NCBI GenBank assembly: GCA_030696435.1
Contig: JAUYSF010000425.1
Location: 1-15,912 of the forward strand
DNA from: Desulfoprunum sp.
GTDB lineage: Bacteria > Desulfobacterota > Desulfobulbia > Desulfobulbales > Desulfocapsaceae
DNA length: 15,912 nucleotides
Direction: 5' to 3'
The notes under the pieces were generated by a model. It was given only the letters and a program-made list of their open reading frames with translations, was not told the origin of the DNA and made no database searches. The position numbers were made by a program, and so were the translations under genes. Positions 1-7,584 of this stretch are shown here, in pieces; positions within the stretch are counted from its first letter, which is position 1, and each line of letters opens with the position of its first letter.

Positions 1-1
1 T

Positions 2-478
2 ATCGGGGCCGCCGTCCTTGTCGTCGCAATCCTGGCAGGGGCCGCATGGTTCTTTTTACTGAAAAAAGCCCCTACCGACGAGAAGGCTGCTGCAGGGCAC
101 GAGGCTGCGGCCGGACACGAGGCACCTGCAGCCCACGGAGAAGCTGCGGCTCCCGGTGCCGTACCTAAGCCTGATATTGGCCCGATGGTCAAGATCGATG
201 AATTTATTGTCAATATCATCAGTGAAGAGGGCAGCCACTACGTCAAAACCTCTATGTCCATAGAGATGACCAATGCGGCGGTCGTGGAAGAGGCGACCAC
301 CCGCATGCCCCAGATACGCGACTCTGTCCTGTTGCTGATCGGCAACAAGACCTATGAGGAATTGCAGGATCTCCAGGGCAAAAAACAGCTCAAGGCGGAG
401 ATTACCACCAAAATTAATTCATTCCTGCAGACGGGCCAGATAAAGTCGATCTATTTCACAGATTTCGTCGTTCAATAG
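2..478 (+). CDS. fliL: Flagellar basal body-associated protein FliL (5' partial)
   Basis: FliL is a single-pass inner-membrane protein around the stator/motor that supports torque generation. The frame is open from base 2 with no start codon, so the N-terminal cytoplasmic end lies before the window. The visible product starts inside a membrane segment (about 20 residues, bases 2-61), followed by a basic KK and then an alanine- and histidine-rich linker (about 86-163) with repeated GHEA-type units. The conserved FliL periplasmic domain follows: IDEFIVNI, the YVKTSMSIEM strand, a RDSVLLLIGNKTYEEL helix, and the terminal IYFTDFVVQ strand typical of the family. Translation from the ATG at 185 would lose the membrane anchor, so that ATG is not the real start. 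fliM follows 19 bases later, the usual fliL-fliM order. Confidence 0.93.
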   Translation: MGAAVLVVAILAGAAWFFLLKKAPTDEKAAAGHEAAAGHEAPAAHGEAAAPGAVPKPDIGPMVKIDEFIVNIISEEGSHYVKTSMSIEMTNAAVVEEATTRMPQIRDSVLLLIGNKTYEELQDLQGKKQLKAEITTKINSFLQTGQIKSIYFTDFVVQ

Positions 479-486
479 GGAGCAGC

Positions 487-492
487 AGGGGA
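487..492 (+). promoter_or_regulatory. Ribosome binding site for the TTG start of fliM
   Basis: AGGGGA lies 5 bases upstream of the TTG at 498. It supports use of this rare start codon, and the protein read from it begins with the expected FliM N-terminal motif. Confidence 0.6.
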
Positions 493-497
493 ATATT

Positions 498-1490
498 TTG
501 GAACCAATTCTCTCCAAACAGGAAATAGCCGACCTGCTCGCCGCCATTCGAGATGGAAAAATATCCATCGACCTCGAACGCGACACACCAAGTGGCCAAT
601 TTCTTGACAGCAAACCGGTAAATCTCTTTCAGCTGGCCCGTTCAACAAGCGACCAGGGACGTTTCCCCAACTTTGATATTATCCTCGACGCCTTTTCCAG
701 AAATTATTCAATCTCTCTCACAAACCTGCTGCAGCGTGCCTTTACTGTCACACGCAAGTCACTCGATATCTTCCATTTTCAGCCCTATCTTACCGAGAAG
801 TCAAAACCCGCGGCCATAGGCATTCTCAATCTGATGCCTCTCAAACACGGGGCCTTGATGATCTTTGATCCCAAACTTTCGTTTTCCCTCATTGAAATAA
901 TGCTGGGGGCCTCCTCTGATCTTGGCCCTTTGCATCTGGACAGAGAGCTCACCACCATTGAGCTGAATATTCTCAAGACCGCCTTCGCCTGCGCCTGCAG
1001 CGACCTCAACCGGGCCTTCACCCCGATCCTGCATCTCGAATCTTCTCTCTTGAAGGTTGAGAACAACGCCCGTCTGGTCTCGATCACCGAACCGGAAGCC
1101 GAGATCTTGGTAGTGGCCTTTATCATGAAAATCGGCGAATTCTCGGGTGAGTTTCATCTCGTTTTCCCCATATCGACCCTGGAGCCGCTGAAAGTTCCCC
1201 TCAAGGAACTGGTAAACATCAATGCCAGCAAGAAGAGCAGCTGGAGAGATCAGATCGAAGATGATCTGAAGGATTTGACCACAACCATCATCGCCCAATC
1301 CGGAACAATAAACATCCCCTTCAGCAGGATACTGTCTCTCAAAAAAGGTGATATTGTCGATCTGGATTATGATCCCAACACCCCTCTCAAGGTCCTTGTA
1401 GAGGATACTTTAAAGTTTTTCGCCAGGCCGGGAACGCACAATGGCAAGAAAGCGATCAGTCTGACCGGCGTCTATGAGCAAGGAGCATAA
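498..1490 (+). CDS. fliM: Flagellar motor switch protein FliM
   Basis: FliM is the C-ring protein that binds CheY-P and links FliN to FliG. The 330-residue product has the usual length. Residues 4-15 (ILSKQEIADLLA) match the LSxxEIDxLL segment that binds CheY-P in the family, so coupling to chemotaxis is likely. The middle domain is recognisable (FHFQPYLTE, then HGALMIFDPKLSFSLIEIML), and a C-terminal SpoA domain spans about 250-322. The loop that normally carries GGxG and contacts FliG reads GASSDLGP here (residues 137-144), which is unusual. Translation starts at a TTG preceded by AGGGGA, giving the conserved N-terminus. fliN follows immediately with no gap. Confidence 0.95.
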   Translation: MEPILSKQEIADLLAAIRDGKISIDLERDTPSGQFLDSKPVNLFQLARSTSDQGRFPNFDIILDAFSRNYSISLTNLLQRAFTVTRKSLDIFHFQPYLTEKSKPAAIGILNLMPLKHGALMIFDPKLSFSLIEIMLGASSDLGPLHLDRELTTIELNILKTAFACACSDLNRAFTPILHLESSLLKVENNARLVSITEPEAEILVVAFIMKIGEFSGEFHLVFPISTLEPLKVPLKELVNINASKKSSWRDQIEDDLKDLTTTIIAQSGTINIPFSRILSLKKGDIVDLDYDPNTPLKVLVEDTLKFFARPGTHNGKKAISLTGVYEQGA

Positions 1491-1877
1491 ATGGATACCA
1501 GCAAAAACCCCCAATCAAGCGCACGTCCCGACCCCGAAGAACTGAAAGAGCTGCTCGATGACAGTATGAGCGGCTCGGGCAGACGGGCATCATCGCCTGC
1601 AACTGATCATGACTCCGGTCGAGGTCTGGACTTTCTTTACGATGTGCCGCTGCAGGTCTCCGTTGAGGTTGGCCGCTGCAAGATCCGCCTGCGCGATCTG
1701 CTGAAGATGGGCGAGGGATATGTCATAGAACTGGATAAACTGGCAGGTGAGCCACTCGATCTCTATGTCAACTCCAAGCTCATCGCCCGCGGTGAGGCCG
1801 TCATGGTTGGAGAAAAATTCGGTATCAGACTCACCGACGTGGTCAGCACCAGTGACCGGATCGAAAACCTGGGTTGA
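1491..1877 (+). CDS. fliN: Flagellar motor switch protein FliN
   Basis: FliN forms the lower C-ring with FliM and helps dock the export ATPase complex. The protein has 128 residues. The first ~45 are polar and low in complexity (Ser/Asp/Gly-rich), as in other FliN proteins. Residues about 48-123 form a SpoA domain with the diagnostic DVPLQVSVEVGR, LRDLLKMGEGYVIELDKLAGEPLDLYVN (shown in part here) and the GEAVMVGEKFGIRLTDV ending. Translation starts at the ATG directly after the fliM stop, with AGGAG at 1481-1485 inside the end of fliM, so the two are probably translationally coupled. Confidence 0.96.
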   Translation: MDTSKNPQSSARPDPEELKELLDDSMSGSGRRASSPATDHDSGRGLDFLYDVPLQVSVEVGRCKIRLRDLLKMGEGYVIELDKLAGEPLDLYVNSKLIARGEAVMVGEKFGIRLTDVVSTSDRIENLG

Positions 1878-1882
1878 CGGCA

Positions 1883-2281
1883 ATGCTCAAGCCCACTCTG
1901 GCCGATGCCTTCCTGCCCGCAACCCTGCTGGTCCTGCTCACCCCGCAGCCTGCCACGGCTGCGGCAGGGATGAGCGATATGGCAGCCTATCTCCGTCTGA
2001 CCTGGGGACTGCTCATCGTCCTGGGAATCATGCTCATTCTCTACGCCCTCGTCAGAAAACGCTTTTCCCTTCTGCACTCGCCTGAAAAAAGTGCCATAAA
2101 GGTTCTGGAGATACGGCACCTCATGCCAAAGAAATCCCTCTGCCTCATCGAGGTCAAAGGCCGGGAATACCTGCTCGGCATCAGTGCAGAGAACATCTCT
2201 CTCATCGCCAGTCTCTCGGCAGCCCCCGAGAACTCCTTTGCGGCGGCCCTGGAGAACTCTTCAAGCAGGGCTGAGTCATGA
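1883..2281 (+). CDS. fliO: Flagellar biosynthesis protein FliO
   Basis: FliO is a small membrane protein that helps assemble the FliP ring of the export gate. From the ATG at 1883 the product has 132 residues. It has a hydrophobic signal-like N-terminus ending near ATAAAG, a membrane segment (about 37-57, LTWGLLIVLGIMLILYALV), and a cytoplasmic domain with the family pattern IKVLEIRHLMPKKSLCLIEV and GREYLLGIS. Sequence conservation in FliO is low, so the call leans on this pattern plus position between fliN and fliP. A TTG at 1874, overlapping the fliN stop, would add three residues. Neither start has a strong Shine-Dalgarno, and ATG is preferred. The stop overlaps the fliP start (ATGA). Confidence 0.88.
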   Translation: MLKPTLADAFLPATLLVLLTPQPATAAAGMSDMAAYLRLTWGLLIVLGIMLILYALVRKRFSLLHSPEKSAIKVLEIRHLMPKKSLCLIEVKGREYLLGISAENISLIASLSAAPENSFAAALENSSSRAES

Positions 2282-3051
2282 AGCCGCAGCGCATGACAAC
2301 CAACTGCGGCCTGCCGGGCTCGGCGTTCCTGCTGGTGGTCATCTGTATCCTTATGCCCACCGTGGTATCGGCAGTTGGTCTGCCCACTATCACTTTCGGT
2401 CTCGAAGATGCCAAGAATCCCCAGCAGGTCTCAACAGCACTGCAGGTCCTCTTTGTCCTGACCGTCCTCTCGGTCGCACCGGCAATCCTGTTGATGACCA
2501 CCTGTTTCACCCGGATCGTTATTGTCCTCGGATTTATACGTCAGGCCCTCGGCACCCAGAACATGCCGCCAACCCAAATCATCATTGGTCTTTCACTCTT
2601 TCTCTCGTTTTTCATCATGTCGCCAACCTTAAACGAGATCAACGACAAGGCTCTGCAGCCTTACATGAATGAGAAGATCAGCCAGAAAGAAGCCATTGAG
2701 AAGGCGGTCAACCCGATCCGGGAATTCATGTTCAGTCAGGTAAAGGAGGAAGAACTCTCCCTGCTCTCGGAAATCACCCTCGACAACAAACCTCTCGACA
2801 AAGAGGAAATCCCCACGATGACCCTGATCCCGGCCTTCATGCTCTCAGAACTCAAGAGGGCCTTCACTATGGGATTCATGATCTATATTCCTTTTCTGGT
2901 GATTGACATGATTGTTGCCTCAATCCTGATGTCGATGGGGATGATGATGCTGCCGCCGGTCATCATCTCCATGCCATTTAAACTCCTGCTCTTTGTGCTC
3001 GTCGATGGCTGGGGTCTCGTGGTCGGCTCTCTGATCAAAAGCTTCCGTTGA
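2278..3051 (+). CDS. fliP: Flagellar type III export gate protein FliP
   Basis: FliP forms, with FliQ and FliR, the core channel of the flagellar type III export gate in the inner membrane. The product has 257 residues, the normal length. An N-terminal cleavable-type signal (hydrophobic about 15-32, ending TVVSA) precedes the mature start VGLPTITFGL. Hallmark segments are TALQVLFVLTVLSVAPAILL, MTTCFTRIVIVLGFIRQALGTQ and MPPTQIIIGLSLFLSFF in the first half. The second half has PAFMLSELKRAF, GFMIYIPFLVIDMIV and SMGMMMLPPV, followed by a final membrane helix. The ATG overlaps the fliO stop. A repeat element, not fliQ, follows directly; see the repeat at 3066. Confidence 0.97.
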   Translation: MKPQRMTTNCGLPGSAFLLVVICILMPTVVSAVGLPTITFGLEDAKNPQQVSTALQVLFVLTVLSVAPAILLMTTCFTRIVIVLGFIRQALGTQNMPPTQIIIGLSLFLSFFIMSPTLNEINDKALQPYMNEKISQKEAIEKAVNPIREFMFSQVKEEELSLLSEITLDNKPLDKEEIPTMTLIPAFMLSELKRAFTMGFMIYIPFLVIDMIVASILMSMGMMMLPPVIISMPFKLLLFVLVDGWGLVVGSLIKSFR

Positions 3052-3065
3052 GCGTACCAACTCTT

Positions 3066-3195
3066 ATTATTCCATTTTCAAATCAAGATGGAAACGAGAA
3101 GGCAAGCGAGCAGCGACGAGACAGTACATTGAGTACGGCGAGGAGCCGCACAGCGTAGCCGACGAAGTTAACGCTTGATTTGGAATTGGAATTAT
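3066..3195. repeat. Dispersed ~130-bp intergenic repeat, copy 1, with terminal inverted repeats
   Basis: This non-coding element lies between fliP and fliQ. Its ends are 22-base imperfect inverted repeats, 3066-3087 and 3174-3195, pairing at 19 of 22 positions. A central mini-hairpin has GTAC at 3124-3127 and 3133-3136 around a 5-base loop. It is clearly related to copy 2 at 10973-11103: bases 3098-3129 are identical over 32 positions, and 3133-3195 match at 59 of 63. The architecture resembles a MITE or a structured intergenic repeat. No transposase and no clear target duplication is visible. The 3' arm ends 4 bases before the fliQ ribosome binding site. Confidence 0.85.
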
Positions 3196-3199
3196 ACCT

Positions 3200-3203
3200 G
3201 GAG
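3200..3203 (+). promoter_or_regulatory. Ribosome binding site that fixes the fliQ start
   Basis: GGAG sits 7 bases before the ATG at 3211. It excludes the longer frame that opens with TTG at 3175, inside the repeat's 3' arm. Confidence 0.65.
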
Positions 3204-3210
3204 AAACAGT

Positions 3211-3474
3211 ATGAACCCTGACATGGCAATAGATATCTGCCGCAAGGCCATTCAAGTCATCCTGATGGCCTCAGCCCCCATGCTGCTGGCCGGGATGATT
3301 ATCGGCCTCCTGGTTTCCATTTTCCAGGCGGCAACCCAGATAAACGAGCAGACACTGACCTTCGTCCCCAAGATTGTCGTGGTCTTTGTCACCATGCTTA
3401 TCTTCGGTTCCTGGATCATCCGCATCGTCTCAGTGTTCACGGTAGGTCTCTTTGACACCATGGCCACCCTCTAA
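3211..3474 (+). CDS. fliQ: Flagellar type III export gate protein FliQ
   Basis: FliQ is the small two-helix subunit of the FliPQR export channel. The product has 87 residues, typical for the family. It starts MNPDMAIDICRKAIQVILM, with a first membrane hairpin of about residues 15-40 (APMLLAGMIIGLLVSIFQAA), the strongly conserved TQINEQTLTFVPKI loop, and a second helix (VVVFVTMLIFGSWI). The frame extends upstream to a TTG at 3175, but that part is the repeat arm, and the ATG at 3211 has a good ribosome binding site. fliR starts 6 bases after its stop. Confidence 0.96.
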   Translation: MNPDMAIDICRKAIQVILMASAPMLLAGMIIGLLVSIFQAATQINEQTLTFVPKIVVVFVTMLIFGSWIIRIVSVFTVGLFDTMATL

Positions 3475-3480
3475 TTCCCT

Positions 3481-4263
3481 GTGGACATCCAGCTCATCCC
3501 CGTCGAACAGTTCCAGAATTTCCTCGTTGTAACCGCCCGGGTAGCAGGTTTTATCGGGGCCATCCCGATTATCTCCGGGGCCCAAACCCCTGCCAGGATC
3601 AAGACCGGTTTGGTCTTTGCCGTCTCTTTGGTCCTCTTTCCGATCATGGAAAAAGCCTTGCCCGAGGTCAGCTTTTCGCCCGTGCCCTTTCTGCTGCTGA
3701 TCGTCAATGAGACCCTCTTGGGCACCCTCATCGGTCTTATCGCCCGTCTCATCTTCACCTCGGTAGAATTCGGAGCTACGGTCATTGGCTACCAAATGGG
3801 TTTTGCCGCCGCCAATGTCTTCGATCCCCAGGGAGAGCGGCAGGTCGCCCTCCTCTCCCAGTTTCAGAATGTCTTTGCCATCCTCATTTTTCTCGCCCTC
3901 AACGTCCACCACCTGTTCCTGAGGGCAGCCGTACGCTCGTATGAACTGCTCCCACCCGGAAAGCTCAATCTCTCCGGCGATGCCGTTACCTACCTGATGG
4001 AACTGGTAAGCCATATGTTCACCCTGGGCGTCATGTTTAGCGCCCCTGTTCTTGCGGTGCTGCTCTTTTCCGGTCTGATTCTCGGCATCCTTGCCCGGGT
4101 TTTTCCCCAATTGAATGTCTTCCTGCTCTCCTTTCCGTTGAATATCGGCCTGGCCTTCGTCGTCATTTCCTTGACACTCGATCTTGTTTTCATGCTCTTG
4201 AGACGAGAATTTGACCTTCTCGGTGACCGTTTCCTCACCCTCCTTAATTACCTCAATTTCTGA
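3481..4263 (+). CDS. fliR: Flagellar type III export gate protein FliR
   Basis: FliR caps the FliP/FliQ helical export gate in the inner membrane. The product has 260 residues, matching the family. The N-terminus (QFQNFLVVTARVAGFIGAIPI) and the following ARIKTGLVFAVSL are typical. So are NETLLGTLIGLIARLIFTSVEFGATVIGYQMGFA, given here in overlapping pieces, the FDPQGERQ loop, and the LGVMFSAPVLAVLLFSGLILG and FPQLNVFLLSFPLNIGL segments. The start is a GTG with no recognisable Shine-Dalgarno, only 6 bases after fliQ, so coupling to fliQ translation is likely. It is followed by an unusual 154-base gap before flhB. Confidence 0.95.
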   Translation: MDIQLIPVEQFQNFLVVTARVAGFIGAIPIISGAQTPARIKTGLVFAVSLVLFPIMEKALPEVSFSPVPFLLLIVNETLLGTLIGLIARLIFTSVEFGATVIGYQMGFAAANVFDPQGERQVALLSQFQNVFAILIFLALNVHHLFLRAAVRSYELLPPGKLNLSGDAVTYLMELVSHMFTLGVMFSAPVLAVLLFSGLILGILARVFPQLNVFLLSFPLNIGLAFVVISLTLDLVFMLLRREFDLLGDRFLTLLNYLNF

Positions 4264-4417
4264 ACTGAGGGTTTCGCTGAGCTTTTCCTCTAGAAGTGTC
4301 CCGCCCACTTTTTCGGAGCATTTTTTGCATATCTTGTTTGGGCACACTCGAAGAAGGCCCTCTCGAACCACCCCGAACAATCGGCCCCGACCTTGCCAAC
4401 CCGTTGGAGAATAGCCC
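4264..4417 (+). other. Unexplained non-coding gap between fliR and flhB
   Basis: These 154 bases separate two genes that are usually close together. No conserved reading frame was recognised, and there is no clear sigma-54 (GG-N10-GC), sigma-28 or sigma-70 promoter. I see no strong hairpin and no similarity to the two repeat copies. The only functional element I can support is the GGAG at 4406-4409, 8 bases before the flhB ATG. Confidence 0.5.
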
Positions 4418-5485
4418 ATGGCTGAAGAAGCACCCAGTGGCGGCGAACGGACAGAATCACCGTCCTCAAAACGACGCGAAGACTTTCGCAAGAAGGGACA
4501 GGTTGCCCAAAGCAAGGAGGTCCAGACCGCCGCTCTCTTTACCGTCCTGCTGCTGTTCTGGATCTATTATATGCCTTCTTTCTGGCATGGTTTGACCGAA
4601 CTCCTTGCGGCCCTCTGGCAGTCTATCGGTGACATTGTCATTACGCCGCAATCAACGATGAACCTTGCCTTCTTTCTCCTGCAGAAGTCGGCAGTACTCC
4701 TCGCCCCTCTGTTTCTGCTTGTGCTCATCATCGGATTTTTCTCGAGTTTTCTGCAGTTCGGTTGGCTCCTGACGGCTAATCCTCTCATCCCGGATTTCTC
4801 AAAACTTGATCCCATCAAGGGTTTTGCCAAACTTTTTTCCCAACGATCGGCAATTGAGGTCGTTAAATCCCTGCTCAAGGTCGCCCTTATTTCCTGGGTG
4901 GCAACCTCAACGGTTATTAATCATTTTCAAGAGGCCCTGATTCTGATCGACACCACTGCCGCCATCACCCTCAGCTATCTTGCTAAAGTCTCGACACTGA
5001 TCCTGGCAAAAGTGTGTGCTGTCCTCATTTTCCTGGCCATTCTCGATTTTTCCTTCACAAAATGGGAGATGGAAGAAAGGATGAAAATGACCAAGCAGGA
5101 ACTCAAGGAAGAGTTCAAAGAGACAGAAGGCGATCCCCATGTCAAGGCCCAGATCCGTTCGATTCAGCAACAGATGGCCAGAAAACGCATGATGGCTGAG
5201 GTTCCTTCGGCAGACGTGGTCATCACCAACCCAACCCATATTTCAGTGGCCATTCGCTATGATTCCGGGAAAATGGCCGCCCCAATAATTGTCGCCAAGG
5301 GAGCGGATCACATCGCCATGAAGATCCGGGAGATCGCCCGCGAGCACAACATCCCCCTGGTCGAGAACCCGCCAGTGGCGCGATTATTGCATAAACTTGA
5401 ACTGGGGACGGCTATCCCGGAAGAGATGTTCCGGGCCGTCGCCGAGATCCTGGCACACGTCTATTCACTCAAAGGTAAGGCATAA
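4418..5485 (+). CDS. flhB: Flagellar export substrate-specificity switch protein FlhB
   Basis: FlhB wraps the export gate. Its self-cleaving cytoplasmic domain switches export from rod/hook proteins to filament proteins. The product has 355 residues. The start ERTESPSSKRREDFRKKGQV is the family signature, with four membrane helices within about 38-215. It continues with KMTKQELKEEFKETEGDPHVKAQIR, in which the linker is complete. The cleavage motif NPTH is at residues 271-274 and intact, so autoproteolysis between Asn271 and Pro272 is expected. After it comes the conserved APIIVAKGAD...IREIAREHNIPLVENPPVARLL. GGAG precedes the ATG by 8 bases. flhA begins 2 bases after the stop. Confidence 0.97.
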   Translation: MAEEAPSGGERTESPSSKRREDFRKKGQVAQSKEVQTAALFTVLLLFWIYYMPSFWHGLTELLAALWQSIGDIVITPQSTMNLAFFLLQKSAVLLAPLFLLVLIIGFFSSFLQFGWLLTANPLIPDFSKLDPIKGFAKLFSQRSAIEVVKSLLKVALISWVATSTVINHFQEALILIDTTAAITLSYLAKVSTLILAKVCAVLIFLAILDFSFTKWEMEERMKMTKQELKEEFKETEGDPHVKAQIRSIQQQMARKRMMAEVPSADVVITNPTHISVAIRYDSGKMAAPIIVAKGADHIAMKIREIAREHNIPLVENPPVARLLHKLELGTAIPEEMFRAVAEILAHVYSLKGKA

Positions 5486-5487
5486 CA

Positions 5488-7584
5488 ATGGAGATGGCTG
5501 AAGTACGGAGCGTTTTCGGCAGGTTCCACATACGGGAACTGTATGGCCGCAGTGATATCCTGGCGGCCTTCGGTCTTGTATCGATCCTGTTGATCATGAT
5601 CATGCCCATCCCGGCCTTGCTGCTCGATGTCTTGCTGGCGATGAATATCACCATCGCTCTCCTGATCCTCATCATCAGTCTCTATATCGTCAAGGCAGTC
5701 GAGTTTTCGATCTTTCCGTCGATCCTGCTGACCACCACCCTTTTTCGACTGTCACTCAACGTGGCCTCAACCCGACTCATCCTGCTGCATGGAGACGAAG
5801 GACCTGCCGCCGCAGGGGCAGTGATCCAGTCCTTCGGCCAGTTCGTGGTCGGTGGAAATTACGTCATCGGGGTCGTCATCTTCACCATTCTGGTCATGAT
5901 CAACTTCATGGTCATCACCAAGGGCGCCGGTCGGGTGGCCGAGGTTGCCGCCCGTTTCACCCTCGACGCCATGCCCGGCAAGCAGATGGCCATCGATGCC
6001 GATCTTAACGCCGGACTGATCAACGAAGACCAGGCCCGCAAACGCCGGGAGGAAATCAGCTCCGAGGCCAACTTCCACGGGGCGATGGACGGTGCCTCGA
6101 AGTTTGTCAAGGGTGATGCCATAGCCGGCATCATCATCACCCTAATCAATATCGGTGCCGGTTTTGTTATCGGTGTCCTGCAAAAAGACATGCCCATGGC
6201 CGAGGCCGCCCGAAATTACACCATCCTGACGGTGGGTGACGGTCTGGTCGCCCAGATCCCCGCCCTCATCATCTCGACAGCCGCAGGCCTTCTTGTCACC
6301 CGCTCATCTGGTGACAGGGATTTCGGCACCGATATGAAGAACCAGTTCTCCCGTAATTCGGTGGCCATCTGGGTGGTTTCCGGCATGGTACTGCTCTTTG
6401 CCCTCATCCCCGGCCTGCCGTTTTTTCCCTTCCTGGTTCTCTCCATCTCGCTGGCCATCATGGCCTACCAGCTGGAGAGGGCGAAACAGGTGGAAGAGCA
6501 AAAGGTTGTCGAGGAACCCAAAGAGGCCCAGGTCCGGCGCGAAGAAAACTATGAAGAGATGCTCAACGTCGACCTCTTGCAACTCGAAGTCGGCTACGGC
6601 CTCATCCCCTTTGTCGATGCCTCCCAGGACGGCGAACTGCTGACCCGTATCCAGTCCATCAGAAAACAATTCGCCCTGAACAACGGTTTTATCGTGCCGC
6701 CGGTGCATATCAGGGACAACCTGCAGCTCTCGCCAAACCAGTACACCTTTTCTCTCAAGGGCGTCAAAGTGGCCGACGCCGAGATGCTGCCCGGCCACTT
6801 CATGGCCATGGATCCCGGTATGGTTACCGAGACGATCAGGGGTATCGCCACCAAAGAGCCGGCCTTCGGTCTACCGGCCATCTGGATTACCGAAGACAAA
6901 AAGGATCGGGCCCAGATCGCCGGTTACACCGTCGTCGATTGCACCACCGTCATGGCCACCCATATCAGCGAGGTGATCAAGCAGTACGCCCATGAACTCA
7001 TCGGCCGCCAGGAGGTCCAGGGCCTTCTCGACAATCTGGCCAAAAGCTATCCAAAACTGGTAGAGGAACTGGTTCCCGGCATCCTCTCATCAGGCACCAT
7101 TATGCGCGTCCTGCAAAACCTCTTGAAAGAAGGGGTTTCTATCCGCGACCTGCGGACCATCCTTGAGACCCTGGCCGACTGGGCCGGCGCTACCCGTGAC
7201 ACCGACATCCTCACCGAATATGTCCGTCACGCCTTGTCCCGGACCATCAGTTCCAACCTGGCGGTAAACGGCGTCATCCCGATCATCACCCTGGCCAAGC
7301 CGGTGGAAGATGCCATTCTCAACGCCGTGCAGCACAAGGAGACCGGCAGCTATCTGTCGATTGACCCGAAGATCGCCCAGCAGATCCTCGATTCCCTCGG
7401 CAAGGCCATAGCCCTTTTTGAAGGCGGCAGCCGTCCGACCCTGCTCTCCGCGCCCCAGATCCGCCCCCATGTCCGTAGTCTGACTGAACGTTACTATCCG
7501 GCACTGACGATCATTTCCCACAATGAAATCGTGCCCAATCTCAAAGTCAGATCCCTTGGTACGGTGACCCTCAATGCAGGTTAG
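5488..7584 (+). CDS. flhA: Flagellar export gate protein FlhA
   Basis: FlhA forms the nonameric export ring that receives chaperone-substrate complexes and uses the proton motive force. The product has 698 residues, the normal length. The N-terminal half (about 25-330) carries some eight membrane helices. The conserved FHIPEP loop begins near residue 156 with RFTLDAMPGKQMAIDADLNA and continues through ARKRREEISSEANFHGAMDG and SKFVKGDAIAG. A charged linker (about 330-360) leads to the soluble C-terminal domain, with LQLEVGYGLIPFVD, IWITEDKK, and late IRDLRTILETLADWA and YVRHALSRTI segments. AAGG at 5477-5480 precedes the ATG. A second ATG two codons later is possible. The 3' end overlaps flhF by 11 bases. 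Confidence 0.97.
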   Translation: MEMAEVRSVFGRFHIRELYGRSDILAAFGLVSILLIMIMPIPALLLDVLLAMNITIALLILIISLYIVKAVEFSIFPSILLTTTLFRLSLNVASTRLILLHGDEGPAAAGAVIQSFGQFVVGGNYVIGVVIFTILVMINFMVITKGAGRVAEVAARFTLDAMPGKQMAIDADLNAGLINEDQARKRREEISSEANFHGAMDGASKFVKGDAIAGIIITLINIGAGFVIGVLQKDMPMAEAARNYTILTVGDGLVAQIPALIISTAAGLLVTRSSGDRDFGTDMKNQFSRNSVAIWVVSGMVLLFALIPGLPFFPFLVLSISLAIMAYQLERAKQVEEQKVVEEPKEAQVRREENYEEMLNVDLLQLEVGYGLIPFVDASQDGELLTRIQSIRKQFALNNGFIVPPVHIRDNLQLSPNQYTFSLKGVKVADAEMLPGHFMAMDPGMVTETIRGIATKEPAFGLPAIWITEDKKDRAQIAGYTVVDCTTVMATHISEVIKQYAHELIGRQEVQGLLDNLAKSYPKLVEELVPGILSSGTIMRVLQNLLKEGVSIRDLRTILETLADWAGATRDTDILTEYVRHALSRTISSNLAVNGVIPIITLAKPVEDAILNAVQHKETGSYLSIDPKIAQQILDSLGKAIALFEGGSRPTLLSAPQIRPHVRSLTERYYPALTIISHNEIVPNLKVRSLGTVTLNAG

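Noticed and set aside
785..1298. Antisense open frames opposite fliM
   Set aside because: They are shadows of a conserved coding sequence, with no recognisable family and no ribosome binding evidence.
2184..2672. Plus-strand open frame of 162 codons across the fliO-fliP junction
   Set aside because: It is out of frame with both well-supported genes, and its product is rich in His, Pro, Arg and Ser with no family resemblance.
3067..3255. Minus-strand frame running through repeat copy 1
   Set aside because: It is made of the repeat plus the antisense of fliQ. The second copy of the repeat does not keep a corresponding frame, and the protein resembles nothing known.
4325..4365. Sigma-54 promoter upstream of flhB (TTGGGCACACTCG)
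   Set aside because: It resembles the -24 half, but there is no GC pair at the required 10-base spacing and no TTGC-like -12 half.
3430..4515. Long open frame (361 codons) on the minus strand opposite fliR and the start of flhB
   Set aside because: It lies antisense to fliR, which is clearly conserved. Its product is highly charged and rich in Gly, Glu, Asp and Lys, as expected from a mirror of a hydrophobic membrane-protein gene, and no family is recognisable.
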